64,000 bases of DNA, taken from Phanerochaete sordida. Its lineage: Eukaryota > Basidiomycota > Agaricomycetes > Polyporales > Phanerochaetaceae. This document shows, piece after piece, positions 11,885 to 23,297 of this stretch; position 1 is the stretch's first letter, and each line of letters starts with the position of its first letter. The notes beneath the pieces were generated by a model, which saw only the letters and a program-made list of their open reading frames with translations, was not told the origin of the DNA and ran no database searches. The position numbers and the translations under genes were made by a program. The stretch spans positions 81,820-145,819 of the forward strand of contig BPQB01000082.1 in the NCBI GenBank assembly GCA_019973155.2, written 5' to 3'.

Positions 11885-12866
11885 TTATGCCGACGCGTAC
11901 CTAGGCAACGCGAGTGTACAGTCAGCTCATATTCACACAGCCAGGGAGGATAGCACTCACTTCCTCGTCCACTCGCGTGCCGTGGACTGGAATTTCGCGT
12001 AGTCCGTCTTCATGAGCTTGAAACGCGAGGCTCAGCGTCCGGCCTCCATATTGAAGAGCACACAAGGGAAGCATACCGCAGCGATATCCGGCTCGAAAGG
12101 GTCGTCGGGACTAGGGTTGTTCACCTTCTCCTGGATGATGGCCAACACTAGTCGGAGGATCAGCACAGCGGCACATGGTATGCAATCATGCGCCATATCC
12201 GACAGTCAAGTACGTACCTGAGGATAGCGTGACCGCGGGCTTCCACTAGGCCACAGAAGAGGGTTAGCGCAGGTGGCGTAACTTTCACCTCGGAAACTCA
12301 CCTGGTCACGAAGCACTGGCACACAGATGTGTCCTTCATCGTTGATGCCTGGGTGGTAGATCTTCGTTGTGAAGGTAACCTGGTATCGCGGTTGGCGTCT
12401 GGACAATCCACACTACCGCCGACACAAAGCGGCGAGCTCACCGATGGGGCCTTGAAGGGGAAGTTCTCAGGCAGGGTCAGGGTGAAGTGGAATGTGCCAC
12501 CGTTGTAGGGGCTGTCCTTCTGCGTGAGTCCGAGGAATTAGTGGTTCGTGCACTACACGGGGCATCGCGAGGCTACCGCACCGACGCCTTGACGCTGCAT
12601 TTCCAGATGTACAGATTGTCGTCTTCTGGCTCGACTGTCAGGCCCTGTGGTAGACAAGAGACGCGTCAAGGAAGTGCGACCGCAGGTACGCTTGAGATTC
12701 ACCTCAATCGGCTTGTTCCTGATGTCCGTAAGTTCCTGCAGCCATGATCAGTTCTCTCGCAAGCTGCACGCGATATGGCAGCAGTGGCACCTTCTGGATT
12801 CGCCTGGGGACCGATCAGCGGGAAGCTAGGCATGGTGCGAAGGAAGACTCACCTCAGTGAGGTCAT
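11885..12866 (-). CDS. E2 ubiquitin-conjugating enzyme, UBE2L3-like
   Basis: Ten exons in transcript order: 12866-12853, 12803-12791, 12735-12703, 12644-12582, 12519-12442, 12379-12302, 12245-12218, 12147-12077, 12016-11961, 11900-11885. The product has 149 residues, the normal size of a bare UBC fold. It begins MTSLRRIQKELTDIRNKPIE and contains the E2 landmarks FPFKAPSVTFTTKIYHPGIN (HPN-like motif as HPG) and HICVPVL. The catalytic cysteine falls at residue 86, the same position as in human UBE2L3, and the helix NNPSPDDPFEPDIA follows. The protein ends REWTRKYASA, and the last five codons come from a separate 16-nt exon. It would pass ubiquitin from E1 to HECT or RBR ligases, which is the known preference of UBE2L3. 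Splitting so small a gene into ten exons is notable. Confidence 0.9.
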
Positions 12867-13281
12867 GATTGCTGTCTTTCTGGTGTAAGAGAAGCAAGAT
12901 GCTCGCTGTGGTTGAGGACGAGCACGCCGCCGGAGGCAATGAGCAAGGGCGATTAGCAGACGCCGAAAGCTATACTCTTATTGGGCGTCTATCGTAGATC
13001 TAACAGAGGCGTCGGGGCGCGGTCCCTCCGACGCTTTGTCGACTTCGTTCCTCTGTTCACCTCCCTCTCTCACCCCCAAAATCTATCCAGCACCTACCTT
13101 GTTCTGCTTGAACGCTATTGCTACTCTGGAACGTTCGTATCTTACCCCCTACTCTGCTGCTTGTGAACTGAGGTTGGACAGAATGTTCACATCTTGTCTA
13201 GCGGGCCACCCGTGCTTGGAAACAGCGAACAAAAGGTTGACGCACACGACACCTTGAGGCCAACCACATCCTTAGCCCGCC
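12867..13281. promoter_or_regulatory. Shared intergenic promoter region, E2 gene / ash2
   Basis: A 415-bp space between two divergent start codons. It includes a CT-rich stretch at about 13040-13110 on the plus strand, typical of fungal leaders. No other gene is seen. Confidence 0.4.
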
Positions 13282-15283
13282 ATGGAGGCCCCGATCTCAC
13301 CACGCGAAGCATCGCCTGCCGTCGCACTGCTGGCGGTCCCCGCCCACCCCGTGAATCGCAAGCGCAAACACGCAGCCATCTCTGGAGGCGCAGCAGACTC
13401 GCCAGCACCCTCGGACCGCGCGGATACGCCGAACCCGAACACAGAGAACGTCGTCTTGCACAAGCTCGACCTCTCCAGCCGGCCTCGCCTGACCATCTCC
13501 CGACACCCTGGCTTCATTCCCATCGCCCCCGGCTCGCCATACCACACGACAGAACCGCTGTGTACCAACCGGCTCAACTTTCGCTACACACCCGCAGGCG
13601 TCACTGGCGACGAGGGTGGCATTCACTTCCGCACCATCGAGTCTGCTCCGACGACGTTCCGGGTCTCCTGGGAGGACCGCAGTCCGTTCATCAAGGTCAC
13701 ACAGGACGGCCTGGGCCTCCGTGGCGACAAGGGCTTCCGGAGCGCGCGTTGCAACGCGCCTGTACGCGAGGGAAAATGGTACATGGAAGTGAAGATAGGC
13801 ATGGGTGGAGGCGACCGGACTTTGGAGAGCAAGCACGCCAGCGGGAGCCATGTGCGCCTCGGCTGGGCGCGACGCGAGGCGCCGCTCAACGGCCCAGCTG
13901 GCCTGGATGGCTACAGCTACGGAATGCGCGACAAATCTGGCGAGAAGGTGCATCTCTCTCGTCCGAAGATGTACGGCCAGGCATTCAAGTCGGGGGACGT
14001 TGTGGGCATGTATATCTCGCTGCCCGAGCCTAAGCGCCAGCCGAAGAAGAACGACCCATACGACCCGGCGCACGTCAAGCGTGAGCGCATCGCCATCGAA
14101 TTCAAGGGTCAAGAGTACTTCGAATCACTGGAATACGCGCAGTCTAAGGAGATGCTCGCGCTTATGACCGAGAGCGACCGGAAGAAGGCCCCCGGGTCGA
14201 CGCCTGCACCATCATCCTCAAAGAAGTCCGCCACAGTGAAGAACTTGCCTTCCACATCGCGCGGAGGAAAGAGCGGTCCCCCAGAGCCAGCACCTATGCG
14301 GCCACTACCGACTCTTGGCCCCGAATCCTGCATCGCCTTCTTCGTGAACGGCAAAAGCCAAGGGATCGCGTTCCAGGATCTGTTCGACTACCTCCCATTG
14401 CGCACACCTCCGAACAAGCATAACGAAAAACGGCGGACAAACCGCGAGGGCATCCGCGAGCACCGAGAGAACTTTTTCGACGACGGCAGCCTGGGCTACT
14501 ACCCCATGATCTCACTCTTTAACGAGGCCGAGGTGCAACTCAACCCTGGCCCCGACTTCGAGTATCCGCCGCCACCAGACGTCGACGCGCTGCTGATGGC
14601 GGACAACCCGGACGAAGCGGACATCAAGCCCAACCTCGACGACACACGACGCTGGCGGCCGCTGTGCGAGCGGTATCCGGAGTACATGGAGGAGCAGTTC
14701 GCGCTGGACAAGCTAGAAGAGGTCGATCTGGTAAAGCAGGTCAAGCAGGCCAAGGTACGTCCCCCATCCCGCTCCGCCCCCATCTCCTCGCTCTGACGCC
14801 CCATCCCAGGAGGCCGAGACAAAAGGGTCCTCCGAGGAAAGCAAACGCGAGATCCACCGCGCGAAGCGGCGCGCCCAGGCTGCCGCGCGCAAGGAGCGGA
14901 AGCGCAAGGAGCAGGAGCAGAGCGCCGCGCCGTCCGCGTCCGCGCGGAGCTCAGTGCCGCCGCAGCAGAAGCCGTCGGTCGAGACGAGCCGCGCGGCGTC
15001 GCCCGACGTGGAGATGCTCGCGCCGCTGAGCGCGTCGGGGCTCCCGACGCTCGAGGGCTTCCCGCTGGGCACGGAGACGCCCGACCCCGACGACGGCGGC
15101 GGCCTGCGCCCATACTCGCCCATACACGCCGTCGGCTCCGTGAGCGACGTGCAGGCGTACTTCACGGAGGTCGTGCAGGATGCGAGCGAGTATAATACCG
15201 AGTATGAAGACCTGCCCGACGACAGGAGCAGTCACGCAGGGGATAGTATGGCGATAGACGATGAGATCGCCCGCTTGGCATAG
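13282..15283 (+). CDS. ash2: Ash2/Bre2-type SPRY subunit of the Set1/COMPASS complex
   Basis: Exons 13282-14754 and 14810-15283 give 648 residues. The middle carries the Ash2-type SPRY domain: KVTQDGLGLRGDKGFRSARC, GKWYMEVKI, HVRLGWARREAPLNGPAGLD, GYSYGMRDKSGEKVH and VVGMYISLP. As in fungal Bre2, a long insert separates this from the last SPRY strands (CIAFFVNGKSQGIAFQDL, GYYPMISLFNEAEVQLNPGP). The N-terminus is disordered; after the SPRY come a short helical part (YPEYMEEQFALDKLEEVDL) and a charged, alanine-rich coiled-coil tail (residues about 490-540) and an acidic end. No PHD or winged-helix domain is visible, unlike animal ASH2L. Known role: binds RbBP5/Swd1 and Sdc1/Dpy30 and stimulates H3K4 methylation by Set1 in the nucleus. 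Confidence 0.88.
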
Positions 15284-15626
15284 TGTACCTTCCAATAGAC
15301 CTATTTGCTCACAACTTGGGTACTATCCTCCGTTCGCTATCATCGTCAACTCGAAACGTAGGTATTGGGATTTCAGACAACTATACAAGCGGTATCCTTA
15401 TATACAGATGGGAGTTATGCTACGAGGGTAGATGTGTGCGAGGCGAACGAATTAACTACAGCTAGACAAGATGGCACTAACCCGAGAATATATCCAATAT
15501 AGAACGAAGGCGTAGGCGTATTGAGGGGCATGGCAGGCATTCCGTGCATTCGGCGTGTAGCGCGCGGACAACGGGGGTATTCGTGGGGGACATGGGCATG
15601 GGCGGGGTCGCAGCGGCGCGGCGCGC
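15284..15626. other. Convergent 3' flanks, no gene seen
   Basis: Space between the stop codons of ash2 (plus) and the transcription factor (minus); AT-richer than its surroundings, as expected of 3' untranslated sequence. Confidence 0.5.
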
Positions 15627-18591
15627 TCACGACAGCACGATGTGCTCGACCGTGTGCGGGACGTTGCCGACCATGGGCCGCGACGCCTGGACGGCCATGT
15701 AGTACCCGCGGGGCGGGAGCGTGTCGGGGATGTTGTCCGCGAACTGCTGGCCGCACATGTTCACGAGCGTGTCGTGCAGCATCTTCGCGTAGCGGTACGC
15801 CAGCGGCACGCGCTCGCCCGCCTTCGCGAGCATCGTCCTGTGCGCGGGAATGTGAGCGCTTGTGCGCGGGCGCGGAGCGCGCGGGGGACGTACCGCACGA
15901 ACGAGATCTCGCTCTGCAGCGGCACGAGCTGGTCGGGTCTGCTGCCGTCGATGGCCGCGCGGAGGAAGCGCACGAGCACGCGGCCGGCCATGAACCAGCA
16001 CATCTGCCCGAGTGCAGTCAGCCTCGATCTAGGCGCATGCGCGTGACCTAGCACTTACGAATGGCTGCAAATCCAACAATGTAACATCGTAGTTTGTCGC
16101 ACCGAGCACGTACATGAGCTCAACGATCGCACGTGCAGCAGTGAGCGTCTTGCGCGCCGAGAAGCATGTCACGACGTCCGGCTTTGCGTGCGGTTCGTGC
16201 AAGAGGATATGCGCTCTGCACCAGCACGTGAGTCAGTGAATCGCCGCCGATTATGGGTCGAGCAGACTTACAGATGTCCCGCGGTACATGCAGTGTAGAG
16301 GTAGGGGTCGATCATGTCGCCTTCACCGGCAATGGGCGAACGCAGGTGCGGAGGGAAGCTTGGGCGGAAGTTGGTAACGAGCTGGTCGATCTGCTGGAAC
16401 TCGACCGTCGTTGTCGCGTCGTAGGTCGCTGGGTCGAATGCGGCGCTGCTCGTGGAAGACAGGGGCGTGCCGTCGGGCGAGTGGAAGAACTTCCAGCGGA
16501 AGCGCAGGTTGTACGTTTTGACCTTGCTGAGCAGAATGGATGCTTTCACGTACAGGATGAACGAATCCGTTTGCGACTCGGGGTGCTTGTACAGAAGATC
16601 TGGTGCGTAGGACCATTGCCGGTCTTCTGGAAGCACGAGCACCTAAATCACGAGGCTCTATGAGCGCTGCTTCTGAATCCCGCAGACTTTCTCCCACTTA
16701 CCCCTTGCTCATACTGGTCGAAGCGAAGTGGTAATAGCTGGCAGATATCCAGATCGTCCAAGCTCAACGCCCAGCCGTTTCCTGTGCCCTGCTGACGCTC
16801 CATCGCGTATGCTGTCATCATGGTCAGTCAGCGAGTGCGACTTTGTGCTACACGTTTGCGGGTGGAGCTGACCTATCCAGAATGTATTTCGCCGCAATTC
16901 ATCCTCGATGACACTCTTGGCGGGCGCAAGTACGGAGGGTGGCTTGTAATGTGTGATCGCCGCTGTCGTGTAGCAGGTGCTGATGCTGCAGGGCGCCGTG
17001 CATCGTACTGCCAGGGCGGCAGACAAGAATGCATCCGTCCATCGGCCTTGGCTGAGGTACCACCATGTGAGGATCATTTGGGCTACAAGACATGAGCATT
17101 CAGTTGGGCATCAAAAGACTGGGAATTACCTTGCAGGCAGGCAAAGTCTCCTCGTACGAGGCCAACTTCAATCCGTTGCTTTGCATATCTTGCCTGCTGC
17201 TCGGTGAAGCCTTCTGGCAGTTGCGGTTCACCGATGAAGTCGGCGCGGAAGTGCCCCCGTCTCCACCGCCCACCGTGCAGCTCATCTACCGATGAACGTC
17301 AGTAATGGACGTGACGGCGTAGGACAAACTTACATGGTGTGTCGATGGGTTCCGCAAATATTTGGGTCTGCGTCGCAGTGTAAAGGCTGCCTACCGCGCA
17401 CATCGCATGAAGAATAGCAGGATTAGGGAACCGAGGGTCGGTTGGTAGAAGTTCTAGTGAGGCCATGAAGGTCGCAAGATGGAACATCCGGTTGGCATGC
17501 ATGTGGTACGTGAAGAACGCCTCGACTCTGCGCGACAGTTAGGGTCAACGATGACTACGGTCACAAGACAAGGTACGCACAGATGCCGGGTAATATCAGG
17601 CCGCGGCAGGTTTGGTGGCCAAGTGCGGATGTCTACATGGGAAAAGTCGTCGACTGACGACGGTGAACTGCTGGTGTTGCCGAGGACCGACGGCGATGTC
17701 GCAGGCAGGGGGCGGGGTATCGTGCCAGTGACGCCGTCGAGGGATCCAGTCTGGTCGTGCGACGATGAGTTGGGCGGGAATGGACATCGAAATACTGCTT
17801 ACCAGAGATACAGGCGACGAGTCGCCGGGAATGTATTTGGGCACCCCGTATGCTTGACCGGATGCCGCTTTTGGATCACCTACGCCATGCAGAACATGGT
17901 TCACGGTTGCTCCGGGGCTACTTCGCGCCTGGAGTGACTGCAGGACCTGGTCCTTTTCATGAAGGAGTGCTTCGAGCTCGTCTAGCGGCGACGATAAGGC
18001 CAAAGCGCCGGGCAGCAGCGAGGGCGCACTCACGTATCTTGTGTTCCATCTTCTCGTACATCTTGCGAGAGATCGAATTGCCGTTGTCTGAGTCAAACAC
18101 CGGGACTGGGGGAGGAGGTGAGCGGCGCTCGGAGGGGATGATGGGAACCTTATCATGGCGTACCTTCGTCGTAGGTGCACTCGGGGTGGTCTGGGAGGGC
18201 CGCTCCCTCGACGGCATGGGCGACGGCATACGCGTGCGAGCGGGCACATGTCGAGCAGCAGGGTCGCTTTGCATCGCTGCACGGGCAAGGAGGTGGAGGA
18301 GATCAAAGAGAGAAGGACAGATTAACTCGGGATCGGCAGGGGGAGGCCGAGGGCAGGACGCACCATTTCTAGCGGGCGAGGGAGGTCGGTGTCAGGCCGA
18401 GCTGTTTTGCACAGGAACCACTCACCAGCTTGCGCTTTCTGCACTGATGGCATGCCTGGACACGAGCCCGGGGTCAGCGGCTGGGGCACGAGAGGGGCCT
18501 CCCTGCGCACCTGGTAGCGCTTGAGGCTGGGGGCCATCGGCTTGCCCGCGCTGGGCTGGACGTGGTCGTTGCCGGGCGCGGCCTTGGGCAT
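15627..18591 (-). CDS. Zn2Cys6 transcription factor with fungal_trans domain
   Basis: Fifteen exons in transcript order: 18591-18511, 18455-18426, 18368-18364, 18276-18164, 18105-18034, 17981-17803, 17750-17581, 17527-17334, 17285-17130, 17082-16873, 16811-16702, 16642-16272, 16215-16059, 16003-15894, 15837-15627; 722 residues. The zinc cluster begins ACHQCRKRKLKCD; cysteines fall at about 29, 32, 39, 46, 49 and 72, the last after an unusually long gap. A coiled-coil dimerisation segment (MYEKMEHKIHELEALLHEKD) follows. The middle-homology region contains VEAFFTYHMHANRMFHLATF, QMILTWWYLSQGRWTDAF and DELRRNTFWIAYAMERQQG. It should bind CGG-type DNA sites in the nucleus; its targets are unknown, and no metabolic cluster adjoins it. 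The third exon is only 5 nt (AAATG) and supplies Lys38 and most of Cys39. Confidence 0.88.
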
Positions 18592-19338
18592 GGCGAGCGG
18601 GTATGGTGTGGTCTGGGGCAAGAACGTCGTGCGAAGTTAACAGTGCTTTATGACAAGTCCAGCGAACGGACGTCTAAAGGTCAGGCTGATACAGGTCTGA
18701 TCCCCTAATCCGCACACAACGCGTTTAGGACCCCGCTTAGCCCATATCCGGTATCCCCCTCCCGTCCTCCCGCTCCCTCTGATTCTCCCTCTCGTCCCTA
18801 TCCCAGCCGCGACGAGTATTTACGCATCTGTCGCCCCCGCCCGTCGTCGCCAGCCCCGTCGGGACGACCCCGCAGCAACCGTCGATCCGCCCACGGACCC
18901 CGTGCACCTCCTCGCGCAGCGCCCGCCGCGGCCAGCAACGGGTGTCGCACGCCTCAGTTCCCATCTTCCCACCAATCCCAACATGCATCGCCTTATCCGG
19001 GCGTTGATTGAAACTCACGGATCAACGCACGTATAATAGACACATCGGGATCAACCAGCGGTTGACTCCGACGGCGGCCTGATGCTGCCATGCTCGGTCG
19101 TTGCGCCGCACGGGCAGCAGATCCACCAAGACGCCACACGGCCTAGCCGTATTGGCTCTCGACACTGCCTGCGCTACCTCCGTCGTTATATAACGGTTGG
19201 CTGTTTCGTGAAGAAATCACATACATTGGCCCAAGGGTCCATGGACGCTCTGCGACGATCACACCTCTTCAGCTGACAGGCACAGGTATCGCACTATTTT
19301 GCTGTACACTACACAAACCCACAATCACAGAAACAAAC
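18592..19338. other. Promoter region of the Zn2Cys6 gene, no gene seen
   Basis: 747 bp between the factor's ATG and the stop of the PhoD-like gene, both on the minus strand. A GC-rich, CT-rich tract at 18740-18960 (plus strand) and a TATATAA-like site near 19187 are the only visible elements; neither is well placed to assign. Confidence 0.4.
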
Positions 19339-22300
19339 CTAAGACCACCGCGGAGGTGGCGCGTCCACGACATACCTGATCTCCGCACCACCACCGTCAG
19401 CAAAGCGTCCCGACACGGAAAGAGAGCACAGACGCACCCGACAGTCTCTCCGAATCCCTTTTCCTTCTCGACCCGGATGTCGAACACGAGGTTCCCGTTC
19501 TTCGGGTCCCACACGACTCCACACCAGTTCCGCCGGCCCATGATGTACTTGCTCTTGGGCGACGCGCCGCTCGGCTCCTGCGTGAAGACCGGCATCTGGG
19601 CGAGCGTGTGTCAGCGCACGGGCACAGGCGGCAAGGGCACAGGCACGCACCATCGTCTCGTCCGTCTCGAGGTGGTGCAGCGTCCGGTGCGTCTTCGTCG
19701 CCAGGCTCGACACCAGCGTCAGCACGCCGTTCGGGGGCCTGTGCGCGCCGCGGCCGCAGCTGAGTCCGCGCCGACAAGAGCGATGCATGCAGTGTACTCA
19801 CGGCGTGTTCACGATCGCGCCTGCACGTAACGGAGATCAGCCCTGAGCAGCGCGGGACGCGGGATGCGGGAGACGCACTGGTGACGACATTGATCATGTA
19901 CCGGTGGTCCTTCGGCGGCGGCACGTCCTGCGAGTTCTTGCCCTTGACGAACGTCTTCAGCACGCCTACGGCAGCGCAATGCACGTCGCCGGACAGGAAC
20001 GTGATGCGCTTGTGGTGTTGCTTGGCGTACAGCTGCAGCTGTTCGATGAACCAGTTGCGCTCTTTCTGCACATCGTCGCACGCATGTCAGCCAAAGGGTC
20101 AGAGCCAAGGCCTGGAAGGCGCTGCCGTCCCCTGCCGGACCACAGACCCACCTTATGTGCCTTTGCCGTCCAATGGTCGTTCTGCGCATGGATCAGGAGC
20201 TCATAAGCACGCTGTTCGGGAATCACATAACCGAGAGCGGGTGAACGCACCAGGTCATCGAGAAGCTCGGCGTCGGCGTTGAACTTATTGACAAATCCAG
20301 ACAGGCCCATCGATCCTGCCCTGCCTAGGGCGACGAGCGGGTTCAGCTTGGACTCGAGCGCGGTCTCGAGGAATACCATGCGCGGATATGCGATAGGGAT
20401 ACCTACACCGCTGTGAGCAGCCGAGCAGGCACGGAAGCGAAGAATCACGGACCGAGCTGCACGACGAGGTGCTCCACTTGCGGCGGCAAGCGCTGTATCC
20501 GATCGAACGCCGTTTTGTATTCGAACGGGCTGCACACCTGGTCCTTTTTTCTTTCGGCCCTGCAGCAAAATTTGAGCACGCAGAGCCAAAGGGACAGTGT
20601 TCGGTACCGACCGGCAATCGAGCAGCAACATGTATACCTGAGGGCCCAAATATGATAGGAATGAATGCGAGGGGTACGGGACGTAGCATCCGTCACCGCC
20701 GATAACGACTGATTTGAAGGGATGCCTGGCCATGTCCCTGCCATCGACCTCCACTGCGAGGATCGATCAGTCAATATGTACAGGAGGATACAGTACGGCT
20801 CTCACCATTGATGAAACACTGGAATAGGAGGAAGAAAAAGTATCCCCGGGCACCGATGCTAGAGAACGGCGCAATTGAGGGCGTGTCTGCCGGCAGATAG
20901 AAGCTGTGCTCACGTAGAAAACACGGGGGATCTCATTAGGTCGTCAGGATCTGAGCACAGCATGTCAGATGGGAGCCATGCATAGCTGGCCATCCCACTT
21001 ACAACTACCGAATCCGTCAATCTGGAGATGATTTCAGTGCGTCATACAGTGTATCGTGACCGACACACTCACAAGGTCTGTAAAGAAGAATGGTTAACAT
21101 TGATTGAAGGCGTCATGATGGTAGCACACTCACCGTGATCATCTACGTGGGTTTTCAGCATGAGTGGGGACTGGTGGAGGTATGCCACGCACCAAGCATA
21201 TTCAACATGGGTCTGTGCTGATGAGCAAACGTGTACACTGACAAATGGATCCAACTCACATCGTACTATTTGCCCTTGCAAACGCCCCGCTGCGGAAGAC
21301 TTGACAGTAGTGATTAAAGTAGAACCTATCAATGGCGAAGCGCATCTCGTCGGTAAGGACGAAATCCTTCTTCTGTTTTGGGACCTTCGTGTTCACCCAT
21401 TCTTGCATCTCGGGCTCGCGAACAAGGGCGTCGCAGTAAAGTTGGTCGCCACCACCAACGAGAACATGATACGGGCGCTCCGCGTGCTTCTGCAGAAGAT
21501 CGACCCAGACGGGGTCGTATCCGCTCTGAAAGCCTGGTCCGCGGAAGTCGTCGGGGTTCACACCGGAACTGAAGCCGTTGCACTACGTCAGGTAAGCCGG
21601 CTGACGGGTGCGCCTACGCGCTGTGGGGACGCACCGAGTACGCAGCCCAGCGCATGTTCTCTGCGCGTCCGGGGACGAAGAACGCCATCTCCTGGCCGCG
21701 GTTGACGCTGTACGACACGCGCATCTCGCTCGGCCCGAGGGGAATATGGATCATGAACCGCCAGAAGGTGAACGTGCCGCCGCTGCCGACGTACACCCAG
21801 ATCTCTTGGCCCGGCACGGTCTGTGAGAGCGCGTTCGGGCTGAGCACGGGCGAGTCGCCGCTGACCACCGGCTGCACCATCGAGAGCGGGTCTGCGGGGT
21901 GGGGCCCGAGGTCGAAGGACCGGCCGGCGCGCTGGGCGGACGACTGCGAGCGCGCGCGCGCGATGCGTTCCGCGGGGGCGTCGGGATCCCAGGAGTACGT
22001 CAGGCTGGGGTACGGCTCGTAGACCGAGCCCGCGTCGGCCGCTGTGCGCCGTCAGCAGCATGACGAGAGGGGTGCCGGGGCGACGCACTGACAACCATGG
22101 CCGCGCCATGCCACACGCCGTCCGCGTCGACCGTGTCGTAGCGCAGGAGCGGGCCCGCCATGAACTGCAGCATCGGCTCCATGTGCTGCACGCGCAGGTT
22201 CCGCGAGCGGTCGACCGCGCTCATGTGCGAGAGCTGCTGGGTGATCTGCTGGATGGGCTCGGGCGCGGCGGGCTCGGCGTGCGGGGCCTGGTACCATGAG

Positions 22301-22666
22301 GGGCCGGGCGTCGGCGTGAGGTAGGACGGCGAGTAGGACGGCTGGTATGGCGGCTGCTGCTGGTACTGCTGGTGCTGTTGCTGCTGCTGATACTGGTAGC
22401 GTTCATCTTTCGCCGGGGGCGTCGGCGGCGGGTGCATGGATGGCGTGGGGGACGGCGGAGGGAGGAACCCGCCCACGAAGGGCTCGGCGAGGGGGCCTAC
22501 CTGTTCGACGGGCATGTATCTGCCATCGGGTCCGCGCTGTGGGTTGGACCACCGCTCCTCCTCCTATGGTACGGGGGATGCCAAAGTGAGGGGGAAAGCA
22601 CAGAACAAGAGTCACACGACGCACCTTGCGTGCATGATGCCTAGCTCGCCAACCAGCATTATCCAT
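19339..22666 (-). CDS. PhoD-like phosphatase domain protein
   Basis: Nineteen exons in transcript order: 22666-22625, 22563-22089, 22041-21635, 21582-21260, 21212-21193, 21142-21134, 21077-21073, 21021-21003, 20950-20914, 20858-20806, 20753-20612, 20559-20453, 20402-20251, 20181-20152, 20065-19879, 19820-19802, 19738-19651, 19595-19438, 19375-19339; 769 residues. After a Q/P-rich N-terminus come the PhoD metal-site blocks: GGGDQLYCDALVREPEMQEW (residues about 340), DDHDLIDGFGSYPDDL (about 425) and RITFLSGDVHCAAVG. Members of this family are calcium/iron-dependent phosphodiesterases/alkaline phosphatases; the fungal subgroup is intracellular and of unknown substrate. There is no signal peptide. 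The start MDNAGWRARHHARK was chosen because it joins in phase to the conserved EEERWSNPQRGPDGRYMPVE. Four consecutive exons of 20, 9, 5 and 19 nt encode the second metal-site block. Confidence 0.88.
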
Positions 22667-23297
22667 GGCTCGTAGAGTATGTCCTGCGTCGGAGAGACCA
22701 AGTCGTGGGTGTAGACTGCGCGCTGTCGGTCGTGCGAAGTCAGCATGTCGCGGCGACCCTTATCCTTGGCAGTGCTCACCGTGATGTGCCCTGCCTCGCT
22801 CCCCGGGTGACCGAGAGGTATAATGTGGTGTAAAGTCGAGGACAAGATGGAAGCCTAGGACCGCACTGCAAGCGTCTCAGCCTTCGCGCTGCCTGATCCG
22901 CAGGATCCTTATAGCCAGCCGAGGGGTTTCGTCCGCCGCATCGTGATACTGCATGATTCAGCTTTCTTGGCGGCCGTTGTGGCAACTCAGTGGCAGCGGG
23001 GATGCTCTCCACAACGGCAAGTTCAAATGAAGACCGACGATGACGAGCCAAAGCGCCTGCCAAGTCGGTCCTGACATCACGCCTGGCTATATGCGCATGC
23101 GACGACCACCCTTGTTGCGCCAGCGCTGAACTTTACAGGCAGGACGAGCATCCCATAGAACCGCTATGTGCGAAGACACTGCTCTCATCCAGTACAGTTC
23201 CGTTCTCATTGATTGGTTCCGAAGCAAAGCATAATATAACGTCCCATGGTCCCCCATCTCACACGAGCACGAGTCATCCTGGCGCAAGCGGGCGCAC
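22667..23297. other. Promoter region of the PhoD-like gene, no gene seen
   Basis: 631 bp between two minus-strand genes. It holds the PhoD gene's leader on the left and the CAP gene's 3' flank on the right. Open frames here are short and unrecognised. Confidence 0.5.

Noticed and set aside
13297..14112. 271-codon minus-strand open frame within ash2.
   Set aside because: It is antisense to the highly conserved SPRY coding sequence and is a codon-bias shadow.
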